NCBI RefSeq assembly: GCF_900105145.1
Contig: NZ_LT629752.1
Span: forward strand, 2,142,001-2,206,000
Length of the DNA: 64,000 bases
Origin: Polaribacter sp. KT25b
Lineage (GTDB): Bacteria; Bacteroidota; Bacteroidia; Flavobacteriales; Flavobacteriaceae
Direction: 5' to 3'
The translations under genes were made by a program, and so were the position numbers. Shown here one piece after another: positions 55,392 to 62,988 of this stretch (positions are counted from its first letter, which is position 1; each line of letters opens with the position of its first letter). The notes beneath the pieces were generated by a model, which saw only the letters and a program-made list of their open reading frames with translations, was not told where the DNA came from and searched no databases.

Positions 55392-56336
55392 ATGAAAGAT
55401 GTACGTATCGTTTTTATGGGAACTCCAGATTTTGCTGTTACCATTTTAAAGCATTTAGTAGACAACAATTATAACGTAGTTGGTGTAATTACTGCGCCAG
55501 ATAAACCTGCTGGAAGAGGCAGAAAACTAAACGAATCTGACGTAAAAAAATATGCGTTGTCTAAGAATTTAAATATTTTACAGCCAAAAAATTTAAAAAA
55601 CGAAGATTTTCTTCAAGAATTAAAAGCCTTAAATGCCCATTTACAAATTGTAGTTGCCTTTAGAATGTTACCAGAAGCAGTTTGGAAAATGCCAAAATTA
55701 GGCACCTTTAATCTTCACGCATCATTATTACCACAATATAGAGGAGCAGCACCAATTCATTGGGCAATTATAAATGGCGAAACAAAAACAGGTGTAACTA
55801 CCTTTTTTATTGATGATAAAATTGACACTGGAGAAATTATTTTACAAGAAGAAATTGACATTTCAGAGAATGAAACTGTTGGTACTTTACACGATAAATT
55901 AATGTTTTTAGGAGCAGATTTAGTTGCAAAAACTATTGATTTAATTTCTGATGGAAATGTTACAACCAAAAAACAACCAGAATTAGAAGAGAAATCTGCG
56001 CCAAAATTAAATCCAGAAAACACAAAAGTAGATTGGACAGAATCTTTAGAAAATATTTACAATAAAATAAGAGGTTTAAATCCTTTTCCTACTGCTTGGA
56101 CAATTATAAAAAATGAGGATGAAGAAATATCAGCAAAAATTTATACTATAAAAAAAGAAACTTACGACCATCAATATAAGGTAGGAAAAATAATTACTAC
56201 TAAAAAAGAAATGAAAGTAGCTGTTAAAAATGGATTCTTAATTATTGATGAAATTAAGCTTTCTGGCAAAAAGAAAATGGATACAAAAAGTCTTTTAAAT
56301 GGATTTACATTTTCTAAAGAAGCAAAAATGCTTTAA
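55392..56336 (+). CDS. fmt: Methionyl-tRNA formyltransferase
   Basis: A 314-residue enzyme that formylates the initiator methionyl-tRNA using 10-formyl-tetrahydrofolate. Visible are the start RIVFMGTPDFAV, the SLLPQYRGAAPIHWAIINGE signature with catalytic N107 and H109, and D145 in DDKIDTGEI. The C-terminal domain (KIYTIKKET to SGKKKMDTKSLLNGF) is intact. Length is standard. It follows recQ by five bases in the same direction, so the two may be co-transcribed. Def, which usually pairs with fmt, is not present in this window. Confidence 0.95.
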   Translation: MKDVRIVFMGTPDFAVTILKHLVDNNYNVVGVITAPDKPAGRGRKLNESDVKKYALSKNLNILQPKNLKNEDFLQELKALNAHLQIVVAFRMLPEAVWKMPKLGTFNLHASLLPQYRGAAPIHWAIINGETKTGVTTFFIDDKIDTGEIILQEEIDISENETVGTLHDKLMFLGADLVAKTIDLISDGNVTTKKQPELEEKSAPKLNPENTKVDWTESLENIYNKIRGLNPFPTAWTIIKNEDEEISAKIYTIKKETYDHQYKVGKIITTKKEMKVAVKNGFLIIDEIKLSGKKKMDTKSLLNGFTFSKEAKML

Positions 56337-56366
56337 CCCTTTATTGACAAGGTTTTTAGGGTTTTT
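56335..56366 (+). terminator. Possible weak terminator after fmt
   Basis: AACCCT (56335-56340) can pair with AGGGTT (56358-56363), giving a six-base stem with a long loop followed by a T run. It overlaps the fmt stop codon. The 180-base gap to the HU gene holds this and the HU promoter. Confidence 0.35.
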
Positions 56367-56438
56367 AAAATTACAAGCTTCCTTTATTAACAATTTAGCA
56401 CTATTTATTAACAAAACAACACTTTTTCCGTTGTCAAA

Positions 56439-56469
56439 CTTGCGTAAACCCTTAATCCATCTATATTTG
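56439..56469 (+). promoter_or_regulatory. Promoter of the HU gene (CTTG, 19 bases, TATATTTG)
   Basis: CTTG at 56439-56442 and TATATTTG at 56462-56469 are 19 bases apart. This is the same pair as before the tRNA gene (58807-58837). The start of transcription would be near 56476, giving a 47-base leader. Confidence 0.65.
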
Positions 56470-56522
56470 TTAAGCTTTTAAAGCACAAATATAATATTCA
56501 ATTAATTTAAAATCTATTTATT

Positions 56523-56795
56523 ATGAACAAGTCAGATTTAATCGATGCAATGGCTGCTGATGCAGGAATTTCTAAAGTAGCAGCTAAGGCAGCTTTAGAG
56601 TCTTTTACAGATAATGTTACTGCTGCATTAAAAGGTGGTGATAAAGTTGCATTAGTTGGTTTCGGAACTTTTTCTGTTTCTAACAGAGCTGCAAGAAGTG
56701 GAAGAAATCCACAAACTGGAAAAACTATTCAAATTGCTGCTAAAAATGTAGCAAAATTTAAAGCAGGAGCAGGTTTAAGCGATGCTGTAAACTAA
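56523..56795 (+). CDS. HU family DNA-binding protein
   Basis: A 90-residue histone-like protein with the classic HU layout: [28 protein letters not shown] for the helical body, [29 protein letters not shown] for the beta arms and [14 protein letters not shown] at the C-terminus. The proline of RNPQTGK at the arm tip intercalates DNA. HU dimers bend and compact DNA. It has its own strong promoter and a strong terminator, consistent with a highly expressed monocistronic gene. Nothing is unusual except low GC. Confidence 0.96.
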   Translation: MNKSDLIDAMAADAGISKVAAKAALESFTDNVTAALKGGDKVALVGFGTFSVSNRAARSGRNPQTGKTIQIAAKNVAKFKAGAGLSDAVN

Positions 56796-56819
56796 TACAT
56801 TACAGTTTAAAGTTATAAG

Positions 56820-56850
56820 AAAACTCTCTTTTTTAAGAGAGTTTTTTTAT
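56820..56850 (+). terminator. Rho-independent terminator after the HU gene
   Basis: AAACTCTCTT (56821-56830) and AAGAGAGTTT (56835-56844) form a perfect ten-base stem with a TTTT loop, followed by a T run. It ends the HU transcript; the next gene starts at 56876 with its own weak -7 box (TATATTTT at 56854). Confidence 0.9.
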
Positions 56851-56875
56851 TCCTATATTTTACATACATTTACTT

Positions 56876-57433
56876 ATGACCCATTTAAAACCGCTAAAAG
56901 GAAGATTATTAATAGCAGAACCCTCTATTTTAAATGATAGTTCATTTAATAGAGCAATTATTTTAATTACAGAACACACCAACAAAAGTTCTGTTGGTTT
57001 TATTCTTAATAGACCTCTAGAATATACGCTAAATGATTTATTACCAGAAATAGATTGTAATTTTACAATTTATCAAGGTGGTCCAGTAGAACAAGATAAT
57101 TTATATTTTATACACAAAGTACCCAATTTAATACCAGAAAGTATTGAAGTTGATAGAGGTATATTTTGGGGAGGTAATTTTGAGTCCTTAAAATTTTTAC
57201 TTAATTCTGGGGGATTAGAAAAAAGTGATATTCGTTTTTTTCTTGGTTATTCTGGCTGGGAAAAAGATCAACTTATCAATGAATTAAACTTAAATTCATG
57301 GTTTATATCAGAAAATGATATTAAGAACATTTTATCCAAAGAAGAAGAATCTCTTTGGAGAAATAAAATACTTCAAAAAGGCGGTAATTACAAAATTTGG
57401 GCAAATGCACCTAGTGATATTAATTTAAACTAA
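56876..57433 (+). CDS. YqgE/AlgH family protein
   Basis: A 185-residue protein of the UPF0301 (YqgE/AlgH) family. The signature GRLLIAEPSILNDSSFNRAIILITEH at the start, GFILNRPLEYTL, QGGPVEQDNLYFIHK and FLGYSGWEKDQLINEL are all conserved blocks of the family. Its role is uncertain; AlgH was named from alginate regulation in Pseudomonas and no clear molecular function is known. Start ATG 56876 places the conserved GRLLIAEP at residue 9. The gene is convergent with the aminotransferase gene and overlaps it by four bases. Confidence 0.92.
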   Translation: MTHLKPLKGRLLIAEPSILNDSSFNRAIILITEHTNKSSVGFILNRPLEYTLNDLLPEIDCNFTIYQGGPVEQDNLYFIHKVPNLIPESIEVDRGIFWGGNFESLKFLLNSGGLEKSDIRFFLGYSGWEKDQLINELNLNSWFISENDIKNILSKEEESLWRNKILQKGGNYKIWANAPSDINLN

Positions 57434-58266
57434 GAAGAGGTTACCTCTAAAACGTTTAAACTTTTACTTATTTTGTCAGAAAAAATTGTTGTAAATTTTT
57501 TCTTTTTATAATTAGTAATTTTTTGAACACCAATAATTGCATTTGTTATAAAAACTTCATCTGCTTTTTGAATTTCGAATGGAGAAATTGTTGTTTCCTC
57601 TAAAGTAAACTCTTTATTTTTAGCAATTATATCAATTACTTTTGATCTTATTACACCTTTAATACAACCTTCTGATAAAGCAGGTGTTCTAACAACATTA
57701 CCTTTTACAACAAATATATTAGCATTGGTAACCTCTACTACTCCTTTTTTTTCATTGATTAAAACACAATTATCTAATTCATTTTCTTTGGCATAAATAC
57801 TTGCCAAAGTATTTACCATTCTATTGTTTGTTTTTATGGTTGATAATAAGCCAGAATAACTATAAAAGTCTTTAAAAACATCTACTGAATAAACCTCTTT
57901 AGTTACATAAGTATTAGCTTTTGCAACAATAAAATAATCTATTTTATTGGTTTTTGGGGTGTATAAACCTCCATCTTTTCTGTAAACATTTAATCTAACT
58001 CGATAAGAATTAGCACTATTTTGAGTGGCTACAGTTTTTAAAATTTCTTGTTCTAAAAATTCTAAAGTAAATTCCATAGGAATTTTCATACGCAACATTC
58101 TCATAGAAGACATTAATCTAAAATAATGATCTTCCCAAAAAACGACTCTATTATTACTAACTTTTATAGTTTCAAAAATTGCATCACCATATTTAAACCC
58201 TCTATTTTCTAAAGAAAGTTTTGCTTTTTCTTCAACTAATAATTCACTATTAAAATTAATCATCAA
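57430..58266 (-). CDS. Class IV PLP-dependent aminotransferase
   Basis: A 278-residue fold-type IV PLP enzyme, the group that contains branched-chain and D-amino-acid aminotransferases and aminodeoxychorismate lyase (PabC). It has the conserved NRGFKYGDAIFETIKV start, the RVRLNVYR stretch, the PLP-lysine region STIKTNNRMVNTLAS, the NCVLINEKKGVVEVTNANIFVV block and EGCIKGVIRSKVIDI. The PabC-like role in folate synthesis or a D-amino-acid transaminase role cannot be told apart from the sequence. ATG 58263 (MINF) is an alternative to 58266. It overlaps yqgE by four bases in convergent orientation. Confidence 0.85.
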   Translation of the reverse strand: MMINFNSELLVEEKAKLSLENRGFKYGDAIFETIKVSNNRVVFWEDHYFRLMSSMRMLRMKIPMEFTLEFLEQEILKTVATQNSANSYRVRLNVYRKDGGLYTPKTNKIDYFIVAKANTYVTKEVYSVDVFKDFYSYSGLLSTIKTNNRMVNTLASIYAKENELDNCVLINEKKGVVEVTNANIFVVKGNVVRTPALSEGCIKGVIRSKVIDIIAKNKEFTLEETTISPFEIQKADEVFITNAIIGVQKITNYKKKKFTTIFSDKISKSLNVLEVTSS

Positions 58267-58318
58267 TATATTTTTAGAGATGCAAAATTACCACATTTTA
58301 ATAAAAATAAGACATAAA

Positions 58319-58342
58319 AAAACCCAGCAATTTGCTGAGTTT
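58319..58342 (-). terminator. Rho-independent terminator of the START-like gene
   Basis: Read on the minus strand, AAACTCAGCAA pairs with TTGCTGGGTTT (one U-G wobble), followed by a T run. It ends transcription from the START-like gene (58362-58745) before the aminotransferase gene. Confidence 0.75.
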
Positions 58343-58361
58343 AATTTATTTTATAGAAACA

Positions 58362-58745
58362 TTAAGCACCAATTGTATGTTTTAATTCATCAATTTGATT
58401 TTCCCAAAGTTGTTTAGACTCTTCTACTTCATCTTCATCATCTGCAAAATCTGTAACAATTAAAGAAACATCTTTAGTTAAAGCATCAACTTGAATTTTA
58501 ATTTCAAAATAACTTTCGTCATCTTCACTCTCAATCCACTTAAATCTGATTCTATCATCAGACTTTTTAGTAATTAATTCTGCTTTTTCTTCTACTCCTT
58601 CCCATGTAAATGTAAACATTTTACCTCTAGAATTCACTTTATCGGCAAACCATTCTTGTAAATTAGAAGGTGATGAAATGTACTGATACAGCATGTTAGG
58701 AGATGCGTGAACAGGAATTTCTAACTCAAATTTTATTTTATTCAT
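58362..58745 (-). CDS. START-like (SRPBCC/AHSA1) domain protein
   Basis: A 127-residue cytoplasmic protein of the START/Bet v1-like fold. The start FELEIPVHASPNMLYQYISSPSNLQEWFADKV, the beta stretch GKMFTFTWEGVEEKAELI and IRFKWIESEDDESYFEI are typical of Bacteroidota START-like proteins. The C-terminal helix (SKQLWENQIDELKHTIGA) closes the hydrophobic cavity. A ligand-binding or chaperone-associated role is likely, but no ligand is known. Acidic residues are frequent. The gene is single, with a terminator behind it and a divergent tRNA gene ahead of it. Confidence 0.88.
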   Translation of the reverse strand: MNKIKFELEIPVHASPNMLYQYISSPSNLQEWFADKVNSRGKMFTFTWEGVEEKAELITKKSDDRIRFKWIESEDDESYFEIKIQVDALTKDVSLIVTDFADDEDEVEESKQLWENQIDELKHTIGA

Positions 58746-58806
58746 TATTAAAATGTTTGGTTTACAATATAGGTATTAAATCTATTTAAAAAAAATTAAA
58801 ACACTT

Positions 58807-58837
58807 CTTGCTAATGTCTAAAAAACAATTATATTTG
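58807..58837 (+). promoter_or_regulatory. Promoter of tRNA-Met (CTTG, 19 bases, TATATTTG)
   Basis: CTTG at 58807-58810 and TATATTTG at 58830-58837 are spaced by 19 bases, matching the Bacteroidota -33/-7 pattern and identical in sequence to the HU promoter pair. The start would be near 58844, nine bases before the tRNA. Confidence 0.7.
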
Positions 58838-58852
58838 CAGCCTCAAACAAAT

Positions 58853-58926
58853 GGCGAGGTAGCTCAGTTGGTTAGAGCGCAGGATTCATAACCCTGAGGT
58901 CACGGGTTCAAATCCCGTTCTCGCTA
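58853..58926 (+). tRNA. tRNA-Met (anticodon CAT)
   Basis: A 74-base cloverleaf. The acceptor GGCGAGG pairs with TCTCGCT, the D-arm holds AGCTCAGTTGGTTAGAGC, the anticodon loop is TTCATAA with CAT at 58887-58889, and the T-arm is ACGGGTTCAAATCCCGT. There is one A-C mismatch at the base of the anticodon loop. CCA is not encoded. The strong acceptor pairing at position 1 is a G-U, not the mismatch expected of an initiator, so it looks like an elongator or a tRNA-Ile(CAU); the latter cannot be excluded by eye. An integrase gene follows, so its 3' end is the likely attachment site of a mobile element. Confidence 0.95.
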
Positions 58927-58948
58927 CAAGCTTAATGCTAATGAAATC

Positions 58949-58979
58949 AACGAATTGTGTCTCACAATTCGTTTTTTTT
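58949..58979 (+). terminator. Rho-independent terminator of tRNA-Met
   Basis: AACGAATTGTG (58949-58959) pairs with CACAATTCGTT (58963-58973) around a TCT loop and runs into seven T. It lies between the tRNA and the integrase gene, so the tRNA transcript ends before the mobile element's genes. Confidence 0.85.
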
Positions 58980-59007
58980 ATGCCTTCTTTTTTCTTACTT
59001 TTACAAG

Positions 59008-59030
59008 GAGTACACGATAGAGTACACGAT
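59008..59030. repeat. Two direct 11-bp repeats GAGTACACGAT ahead of the integrase gene
   Basis: GAGTACACGAT occurs at 59008-59018 and 59020-59030, a period of 12 bases, just before the integrase ATG at 59037. Tandem short repeats beside a tyrosine recombinase gene are commonly arm-type binding sites or autoregulatory sites. The longer reading of the integrase frame (from 58935) would translate them, which is less likely. Confidence 0.6.
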
Positions 59031-59036
59031 TTGCCC

Positions 59037-60341
59037 ATGAAATTGAATTATTCTGAACCAAAAATCTTTACTGGTGGAGTTGATATTAAACGTTGGTCTA
59101 AGCTTTCCGCAAAGGAAAAAAAGTCTGCATTATCTAAAAGTTGGTACGTATATTATTCATTTAGGAATCCAAAAACTGGAAGATTAAAAAGACAAACTAA
59201 TATAAAAGCAGGCGTAAATCTTTACAAAGACAAAAAAAGTAGATTGTATATTTTAAATCAGTTAAAAGAAAGTTTAGAATATATTTTAGAAAAAGGTTTC
59301 AATCCTTATGAAGATAATACCTCATTAGCCGAATTTATTGAACAACTTCTTTCAACTGAAAAAAGTGAAATCAAAAATAAGCCAATACAAAAAGATACTC
59401 CATTACCTATTGAAGAAAATACTATAGAAGAAGTATCAATCCCCTATTCTATCCAAAAATCTTTTGACCTAGCTCTTAATACTAAATCAAAAGTTTTAAA
59501 TGGGGTTTCTTATCAAAATTTTAAAAGTAGAATTAATCGATTTAAGAAATGGCTTGATAAAGAAGGCTATGATTTAAAAAAAGACATTTCAATTCTAAAT
59601 AAGAAACTTATAATACAATATTTAAATACTGTATTACAGTCTACAAGCCCAAGAAATAGAAATAATACACGTACAGACATCAGTTCATTATTTCAAACTT
59701 TAGAAGACAATGAAATCATTGAAAATAATTTTGTTAAGAAAATAAATGTTTTAAAATCTGTACCAGAAAGGAATAAAACATATACTACAACTGAGCAGAA
59801 AGATATTTTTAAATATTTAGAAAAACATGATGCTGTATTGTATCTTTTTGTTCAATTTATATCCTATAATTTCCTTAGACCTGTTGAAGTTTGTAGACTA
59901 AAAATTGGTGATATCGACTTAATAGATAAAAAGATATATGTGAGAGCCAAAAACAAACCTGTAAAAATTAAAATCATTCCTGATATATTAATTAAACAAC
60001 TACCTGATCTATCTAATTTAAATAAAAACGATTTTCTATTTACTCCCAATGAAATTGGTGGTCAATGGGATACAAAAGAGAATAATAAAAGAGATTATTT
60101 TACAAAACAGTTTAAAAAAGTAAAAGATCATTTTGAATTAGGGAAAGATTACGGATTGTATAGCTTTAGACATACTTTTATTACAAAGTTGTATAAAGAA
60201 ATGGCAAAAACAGCAACTCCTTTTGAAGTAAAAAGTAAATTAAAATTAATTACAGGTCATGCAACAATGGATGCACTAGAATTGTATCTGCGTGATATTG
60301 ATGCGGTGCTTCCTGAAGATTACTCAAAATTATTGAAATGA
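59037..60341 (+). CDS. Tyrosine-type site-specific integrase of a mobile element
   Basis: A 434-residue tyrosine recombinase. An N-terminal arm-binding-like part (WYVYYSFRNPKTGRLKRQTNIK) is followed by a SAM-like core-binding domain (around 145-240) and the catalytic domain. Visible catalytic residues are R281 in NFLRPVEVC, R378 in YSFRHTF (Tyr in place of the box II His), H408 in TGHAT and nucleophile Y417 in LELYLRD. It starts 111 bases after tRNA-Met and should integrate the element at that tRNA. The open frame extends upstream to 58935, but ATG 59037 is preferred because the extra residues cross the terminator and repeats. Its end overlaps the next gene by four bases. Confidence 0.92.
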   Translation: MKLNYSEPKIFTGGVDIKRWSKLSAKEKKSALSKSWYVYYSFRNPKTGRLKRQTNIKAGVNLYKDKKSRLYILNQLKESLEYILEKGFNPYEDNTSLAEFIEQLLSTEKSEIKNKPIQKDTPLPIEENTIEEVSIPYSIQKSFDLALNTKSKVLNGVSYQNFKSRINRFKKWLDKEGYDLKKDISILNKKLIIQYLNTVLQSTSPRNRNNTRTDISSLFQTLEDNEIIENNFVKKINVLKSVPERNKTYTTTEQKDIFKYLEKHDAVLYLFVQFISYNFLRPVEVCRLKIGDIDLIDKKIYVRAKNKPVKIKIIPDILIKQLPDLSNLNKNDFLFTPNEIGGQWDTKENNKRDYFTKQFKKVKDHFELGKDYGLYSFRHTFITKLYKEMAKTATPFEVKSKLKLITGHATMDALELYLRDIDAVLPEDYSKLLK

Positions 60342-61312
60342 TGAACTATAAATATTTTGGTATACTAACAGAAGACATGTATAACCCCTTAGATGAAGAC
60401 CAAATACTAAATTTTTTTCTTGAAAAGCACCTGATAACAGCTTATAGAACTTTAGACAACAAAAAAAAAGAGGATAAATTAACTAATGAAAAAGGACAAT
60501 TAGAAACAACAGTAAGAGGAATGTTAAGCGATATTAAGTATAAATACAGCGAAGAACTTTTGGATAATATTTTTATATATCTTAAAAGCTTTTTTAGTGG
60601 ATTGATAGAAGTAAATATAATAATGTATACTAGAAGTTTCGATATTAAAACTTATGGATATACAAAAAAGAAAAAACGAAAAGAGGCTTTCAGAAAGTTT
60701 GACAAACTTTTTTTTGAGATTTGTAAAGAAGAACAAATTGGACTAGGAAAAAACTTAAACAATGAGACTGGAGCAGAAAAAAGATTTGTTACATTAAAAA
60801 AAGTTCAATGTAGTTTAATTGAAAAATTAAAAGGTGAAGAAATAATTTTAACCAACTATTTATATGGTAATAATGATTATTTCACAAGAGAACTAATTGA
60901 CACTCATCCCTATTTACTTGAAATATTTGAATTTGAAAATAAGTTATCAATATTGATCGATTTAAATAAAAAATTTAAGTTTGAGGAAGATGATGTTTTT
61001 ACACCAAAACCAAAATCAGAACTTATTTTTAAAGAACACTCTAACGAATTTCACTCATTAAAGCAAGTTGAATTTATAGAACACCAAATTATTACAAAAG
61101 AAAAAGTAAACAGAGCATTTATTGTAAGCCTTTTTGATTTTTTTAGTAATATTTTAAATATAACAACACCTTCTGGAAAAATCTTTGGAGAAATTATCAA
61201 CCATTATTTCAATTTCAAATTTGGTGAAGTAAGTTTGAATGGTTCCGAAGGAAATAATCACGATCGAAGGATTCAAGAATTGAAAAAAGAATGGGAAATT
61301 TTCACAAATTAG
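60338..61312 (+). CDS. Hypothetical protein coupled to the integrase
   Basis: A 324-residue soluble protein of unknown function. It is helix-rich and charged, with a lysine-rich stretch (TKKKKRKEAFRKFDKLFFEI) in the middle and a C-terminal part (VNRAFIVSLFDFFSNILNIT, GKIFGEIINHYFNF, DRRIQELKKEWEIF) of amphipathic helices. The size, position and overall pattern are vaguely like RteC-type regulators of Bacteroides conjugative elements, but I see no clear signature. Its start overlaps the integrase stop by four bases, so the two are made together, suggesting a role in control of excision or in element upkeep. The ATG at 60341 is a possible alternative start. No signal or membrane segment is seen. 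Confidence 0.65.
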   Translation: MMNYKYFGILTEDMYNPLDEDQILNFFLEKHLITAYRTLDNKKKEDKLTNEKGQLETTVRGMLSDIKYKYSEELLDNIFIYLKSFFSGLIEVNIIMYTRSFDIKTYGYTKKKKRKEAFRKFDKLFFEICKEEQIGLGKNLNNETGAEKRFVTLKKVQCSLIEKLKGEEIILTNYLYGNNDYFTRELIDTHPYLLEIFEFENKLSILIDLNKKFKFEEDDVFTPKPKSELIFKEHSNEFHSLKQVEFIEHQIITKEKVNRAFIVSLFDFFSNILNITTPSGKIFGEIINHYFNFKFGEVSLNGSEGNNHDRRIQELKKEWEIFTN

Positions 61313-61321
61313 CAGCTCTTT

Positions 61322-61376
61322 TTTCCCATTTCCCTTAAAATTTTAAATTTCCCACACATTTCCCACACATTCCCCC
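61322..61376. repeat. Cluster of TTTCCCA/ATTTCCCACAC repeats
   Basis: TTTCCC occurs at 61322, 61329, 61348 and 61359, the last two inside exact 11-bp tandem copies of ATTTCCCACAC (61347-61357 and 61358-61368), followed by a partial copy at 61369. The reverse-oriented ATGGGAAA sits at 61291-61298. It fills part of the 208-base gap before the RHH gene. Such iterated motifs can be replication-initiator or regulator sites. Confidence 0.6.
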
Positions 61377-61429
61377 TTTTTCTTCCCTTGTAAAAATTTC
61401 TTTGTATTACGAAATTGCACCTAGTTAAT

Positions 61430-61453
61430 TCTTGTTAATTAGGCAGTTATCTT
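61430..61453. promoter_or_regulatory. Hairpin in the leader region of the RHH gene
   Basis: CCTAGTTAA and TTAATTAGG are nearly perfect inverted copies (one G-U pair) around a TTCTTG loop, about 70 bases before the RHH ATG. It may be an operator or an RNA structure; the sequence beyond it to 61520 is AT-rich and holds no clear -7 box. Confidence 0.3.
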
Positions 61454-61520
61454 TTGATGTAAAATCACCTTACTTTTTAACAAGTATTTATTCTAAATAA
61501 ATATTTAAATAAAAAGTACC

Positions 61521-61739
61521 ATGGAAAAAACCATCAATTTTCGAATTTCAGAGGAGTTAAAAGTAGAACTTCAATTTATTGCAGAAGAAAAAGAAATTAA
61601 AGTTTCCAGTTTAGTCAGAGAAATTATTACAGACTTCATCGAGAATTATTATGAGGATGAAGAGGAAATCAATTGTAAACCTAGAGTGCTGCATGAAGTA
61701 TTTCTAGAAGTTCCTGCGGATTATAATTACAATCAATAA
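61521..61739 (+). CDS. Ribbon-helix-helix (CopG/Arc-like) DNA-binding protein
   Basis: A 72-residue protein. The start MEKTINFRISEELKVELQFIAEEKEIKVSSLVREIITDFIENY has the RHH pattern: a short beta strand (TINFRIS), helix A (EELKVELQFIAEEKE) and helix B (VSSLVREIITDFIENY). The C-terminal tail (EEEINCKPRVLHEVFLEVP) is acidic and may mediate partner binding. Such proteins are repressors or antitoxins; no toxin gene accompanies this one, and it lies 11 bases before the RepA-like ATPase gene, so control of the element's replication or maintenance genes is more likely. The adjacent repeats are candidate binding sites. Confidence 0.8.
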   Translation: MEKTINFRISEELKVELQFIAEEKEIKVSSLVREIITDFIENYYEDEEEINCKPRVLHEVFLEVPADYNYNQ

Positions 61740-61750
61740 ATCGATATTTT

Positions 61751-62785
61751 ATGACAGAAAATAAAATCGATATAATAAGCAAGGACATAAGCATCCATCA
61801 AAAAAAACTTAAAAACAAAAGTTTTGAGTTTGGTTGTTTAATCATTAAGGAAGCAAATATTTGGGTAGAAGAAGCTAAAAACAGACCCATACCCAATATG
61901 CTTTTTAGTGAGTTATGGTATGAAAATGAGGTTTGTATTTTATTTTCGGATACTAATTTAGGTAAATCTATTTTAGCTGTTCAAATTGCAGATAGCATCA
62001 GTAAAGGAAGACCAATTCCTGGTTTTAAACTTGAAAGTTCCCCTAAAAAAGTACTCTATTTAGATTTTGAATTGTCTGATAAACAATTTGAAAATCGCTG
62101 TTCTGAAGATTATGAAAATCATTATCAATTTAATGAAAATTTTCTAAGAGCAGAATTACATACTGAATTAGAATTGCCCAAGGAATTTAAGAACATTGAA
62201 GAATACTTATGTGCAACTTTGTCAAATATTATAATTGAAACAAAAGCATCTGTTGTAATTGTAGATAATCTTACCTTTTTAAGTAGTGAAAATGAAAAAG
62301 CAAAGGATGCTTTAGTTTTAATGAAAACTCTTAAAAAAACATCTAAAACAAATAATGTTTCAATTCTTGTTTTAGCTCACACTCCTAAAAGAGATGATTC
62401 TAAACTAATTACCAAAAATGATTTAGCTGGAAGTAAAATGCTCATGAATTTTTGTGATAGCTGCTTTGCAATTGGCAGTAGTTCTCAAGAAGCTTCATTT
62501 AGATATATCAAACAAATAAAACAGCGAAATACAGAACATTTATATCATTCAGAAAATGTAATTGTTTGTAGTCTTGATAAGGAAACGAACTTTCTAGAAT
62601 TTCACTTTGAAGATTTTGATTCAGAAAAAACACATCTAAAAACTTATGATTCTTCTAGTTCAGAGGAAAGAAATGAGCAAATAAGTTTTTTAGTTTCTGA
62701 GGGATTATCAAATGTTAAGATTGCGGATAGGTTAGGATTGTCTGAGGGAGCAATTAGAAAAAGAAGAAAAAAACTAAATATCTAA
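61751..62785 (+). CDS. RepA-like AAA ATPase with a C-terminal helix-turn-helix
   Basis: A 344-residue protein. An N-terminal part precedes a RecA-type ATPase core: Walker A-like SDTNLGKS (residues 66-73, Ser for the first Gly), KVLYLDFEL (about 100-108) and Walker B VVIVDNLTFLSSE (168-180), followed by LVLAHTPKRDD. This is the AAA_25/RepA family of hexameric replicative helicases or DNA-repair ATPases found on Bacteroidota elements. Residues 312-341 form a helix-turn-helix (ISFLVSEGLSNVKIADRLGL, then SEGAIRKRRKKL), a likely DNA-binding fusion. Together with the following primase-like gene it looks like a mini-replication module of the element. It lies 11 bases after the RHH gene. Confidence 0.82.
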   Translation: MTENKIDIISKDISIHQKKLKNKSFEFGCLIIKEANIWVEEAKNRPIPNMLFSELWYENEVCILFSDTNLGKSILAVQIADSISKGRPIPGFKLESSPKKVLYLDFELSDKQFENRCSEDYENHYQFNENFLRAELHTELELPKEFKNIEEYLCATLSNIIIETKASVVIVDNLTFLSSENEKAKDALVLMKTLKKTSKTNNVSILVLAHTPKRDDSKLITKNDLAGSKMLMNFCDSCFAIGSSSQEASFRYIKQIKQRNTEHLYHSENVIVCSLDKETNFLEFHFEDFDSEKTHLKTYDSSSSEERNEQISFLVSEGLSNVKIADRLGLSEGAIRKRRKKLNI

Positions 62786-62790
62786 GATAG

Positions 62791-62988
62791 ATGGTTGCTT
62801 CAGACATATACACAATAGCCAAAGCTCTTTCTAAAGAAGAGTTTATCAAGCTATCTAATATGTTAAGATGCGATATAAAGAAAAGTGAAATAAAACTGAA
62901 AAAGAAATATGAGTTACCAGATTTCACAAAAGAAGATGGATTACGTTATTTATTAGAAAATCATATTCGGAAAATTAAAAAAACATAA
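62791..62988 (+). CDS. 65-residue hypothetical protein of the mobile element
   Basis: A small, basic protein (MVASDIYTIAKALSKEEFIKLSNMLRCDIKKSEIKLKK..) that looks helical, with a helix-rich middle and a KKT end. No known domain is recognised. It lies five bases after the RepA-like gene and ends directly at the large inverted repeat, so it is part of the same operon. Possible roles are a small DNA-binding accessory or excisionase-like protein, but this is guesswork. Coding status is supported by tight spacing and a clean frame. Confidence 0.55.
   Translation: MVASDIYTIAKALSKEEFIKLSNMLRCDIKKSEIKLKKKYELPDFTKEDGLRYLLENHIRKIKKT

Noticed and set aside
58853..58926. tRNA-Met as a decayed tRNA because of an A-C mismatch in the anticodon stem
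   Set aside because: All other arms pair well and it has a clear promoter and terminator; single mismatches at this place occur in functional tRNAs.
58935..59036. N-terminal extension of the integrase frame from 58935
   Set aside because: It crosses the tRNA terminator hairpin and the 11-bp repeats and shows hydrophobic, low-complexity residues not expected in an integrase arm domain.
61521..61739. RHH protein as the antitoxin of a toxin-antitoxin pair
   Set aside because: No toxin-like gene is adjacent; the next gene is the RepA-like ATPase.
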